From Candidatus Bathyarchaeota archaeon (lineage in GTDB: Archaea; Thermoproteota; Bathyarchaeia; Bathyarchaeales; Bathycorpusculaceae), in NCBI GenBank assembly GCA_018396935.1, contig JAGTRA010000067.1:1-6014 (forward strand): a stretch of 6,014 nt of DNA. The letters are read 5' to 3'. The notes under the pieces were generated by a model that was given only the letters and a program-made list of their open reading frames with translations, was not told where the DNA came from and made no database searches. Made by a program: the position numbers and the translations under genes. Numbering within the stretch: position 1 is the first letter of the stretch; each line of letters starts with the position of its first letter. Below, piece by piece: positions 5,670 to 6,014 of this stretch.

Positions 5670-6014
5670 TCATTTTTTGCCATGTGAATCAGCTATTTTC
5701 ATTAGGTAGGAGCGTATCTCCTCCACTGCGCCTCTATTTATAAGCTCTAGAAAATAATCTGAGTTGATGGTTAAACCACTTTCTGTTAACACGTTCACCA
5801 GAAGCCTAACTAAAACCCTTGCGCCTACGCCGAGAACTTTCTCTAGGGCTTTATGGAAGGCTATTGGATCTTCCCAAAGGACTATAAATGGGTCGCGTTT
5901 CAAATTTCTTCGTAGGAGAAGCAAAACTGCTCTTCCAGCAGATTCACCAATTGAAGAGTAAAGGATACTCTCATATATCTCTCGAAGTTTTTCAATTACA
6001 AAATGACTATTCTC
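5670..6014 (-). CDS. Partial small alpha-helical protein, NitrOD5-like
   Basis: The frame is open from the window edge (6014) to TGA (5672-5670), giving 114 visible residues. The 5' end lies outside. A TTG at 5924 could serve as an internal start, but the sequence before it (IVIEKL-like helix, then YESILYSSIGESAGRAV) clearly continues the same domain, so the true start is farther upstream. The pattern is a short helix with GESAGRAVLLLLRRN (23-37), then DPFIVLWEDPIAFHKALEKVLG and GARVLVRLLVNVL. It resembles the archaeal NitrOD5 output domain, in which a 'G(E/D)..(K/R)A' helix is followed by an aspartate-proline turn and an 'F..AL...(F/L)G.GA' helix. That match is from memory and tentative. The protein has no membrane segment or signal peptide in the visible part and is probably cytoplasmic. 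It lies upstream of the KaiC-like ATPase on the same strand, and a signalling partnership is possible. Confidence 0.75.
   Translation of the reverse strand, partial: ENSHFVIEKLREIYESILYSSIGESAGRAVLLLLRRNLKRDPFIVLWEDPIAFHKALEKVLGVGARVLVRLLVNVLTESGLTINSDYFLELINRGAVEEIRSYLMKIADSHGKK

Noticed and set aside
5924..5924. TTG at 5924 as the real start of the right-hand gene
   Set aside because: The frame stays open to the window edge, and the 30 residues upstream continue the same helical domain, so this is an internal codon of a gene cut by the window.
5764..5961. Plus-strand open frame opposite the NitrOD5-like gene
   Set aside because: It is antisense to a frame that is open for 114 residues and has a consistent helical protein pattern.
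1..6014. CRISPR array, tRNA, rRNA or insertion sequence
   Set aside because: No regularly spaced direct repeats, tRNA-like cloverleaf, rRNA core sequence or transposase was seen on either strand.

Overview
The window most likely comes from an archaeon, probably of the TACK group (a Bathyarchaeia-like or related thermoproteotal lineage). The reasons are a KaiC-type RecA ATPase, a small protein resembling the archaeal NitrOD5 domain, frequent TTG starts with Shine-Dalgarno (SD)-like purine tracts, AT-rich TATA-like boxes, and a MacB-type ABC unit with a GT-C-like membrane protein. The assignment rests on protein style, not on a marker gene.

Every supportable gene lies on the minus strand, so transcription runs from high to low coordinates. 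From right to left: (1) 5670-6014, the 3' part of a small alpha-helical, NitrOD5-like protein whose frame is open to the window edge. (2) 5534-5669, a 136-nt gap with a possible 27-codon ORF and two abutting inverted repeats. (3) 4121-5533, a two-domain KaiC-like ATPase with a canonical first domain and a second that has lost its P-loop. (4) 4045-4120, a 76-nt gap with small palindromes. (5) 2860-4044, a MacB/FtsX-type permease. (6) 1250-2863, a membrane protein with about 13 TM segments and a GT-C-like layout, overlapping the permease by ATGA. (7) 568-1233, a LolD/MacB-type ABC ATPase 16 nt downstream. (8) 456-567, a 112-nt gap with an inverted repeat and an AT-rich promoter candidate. (9) 1-455, the 5' part of a secreted or membrane-anchored protein resembling a TIM-barrel hydrolase. 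Its C-terminus lies beyond the window.

The permease, GT-C-like protein and ABC ATPase form a tight three-gene operon. It is probably an envelope ABC system with an unusual third membrane component encoded between permease and ATPase. The ATPase lacks the usual H-loop histidine. The KaiC-like and NitrOD5-like genes next to it look like signalling proteins and may or may not belong to the same regulon. The main items for follow-up are the permease/GT-C/ATPase arrangement, the H-loop substitution, the degenerate KaiC second half, and the 48-bp palindromic block upstream of the KaiC gene.
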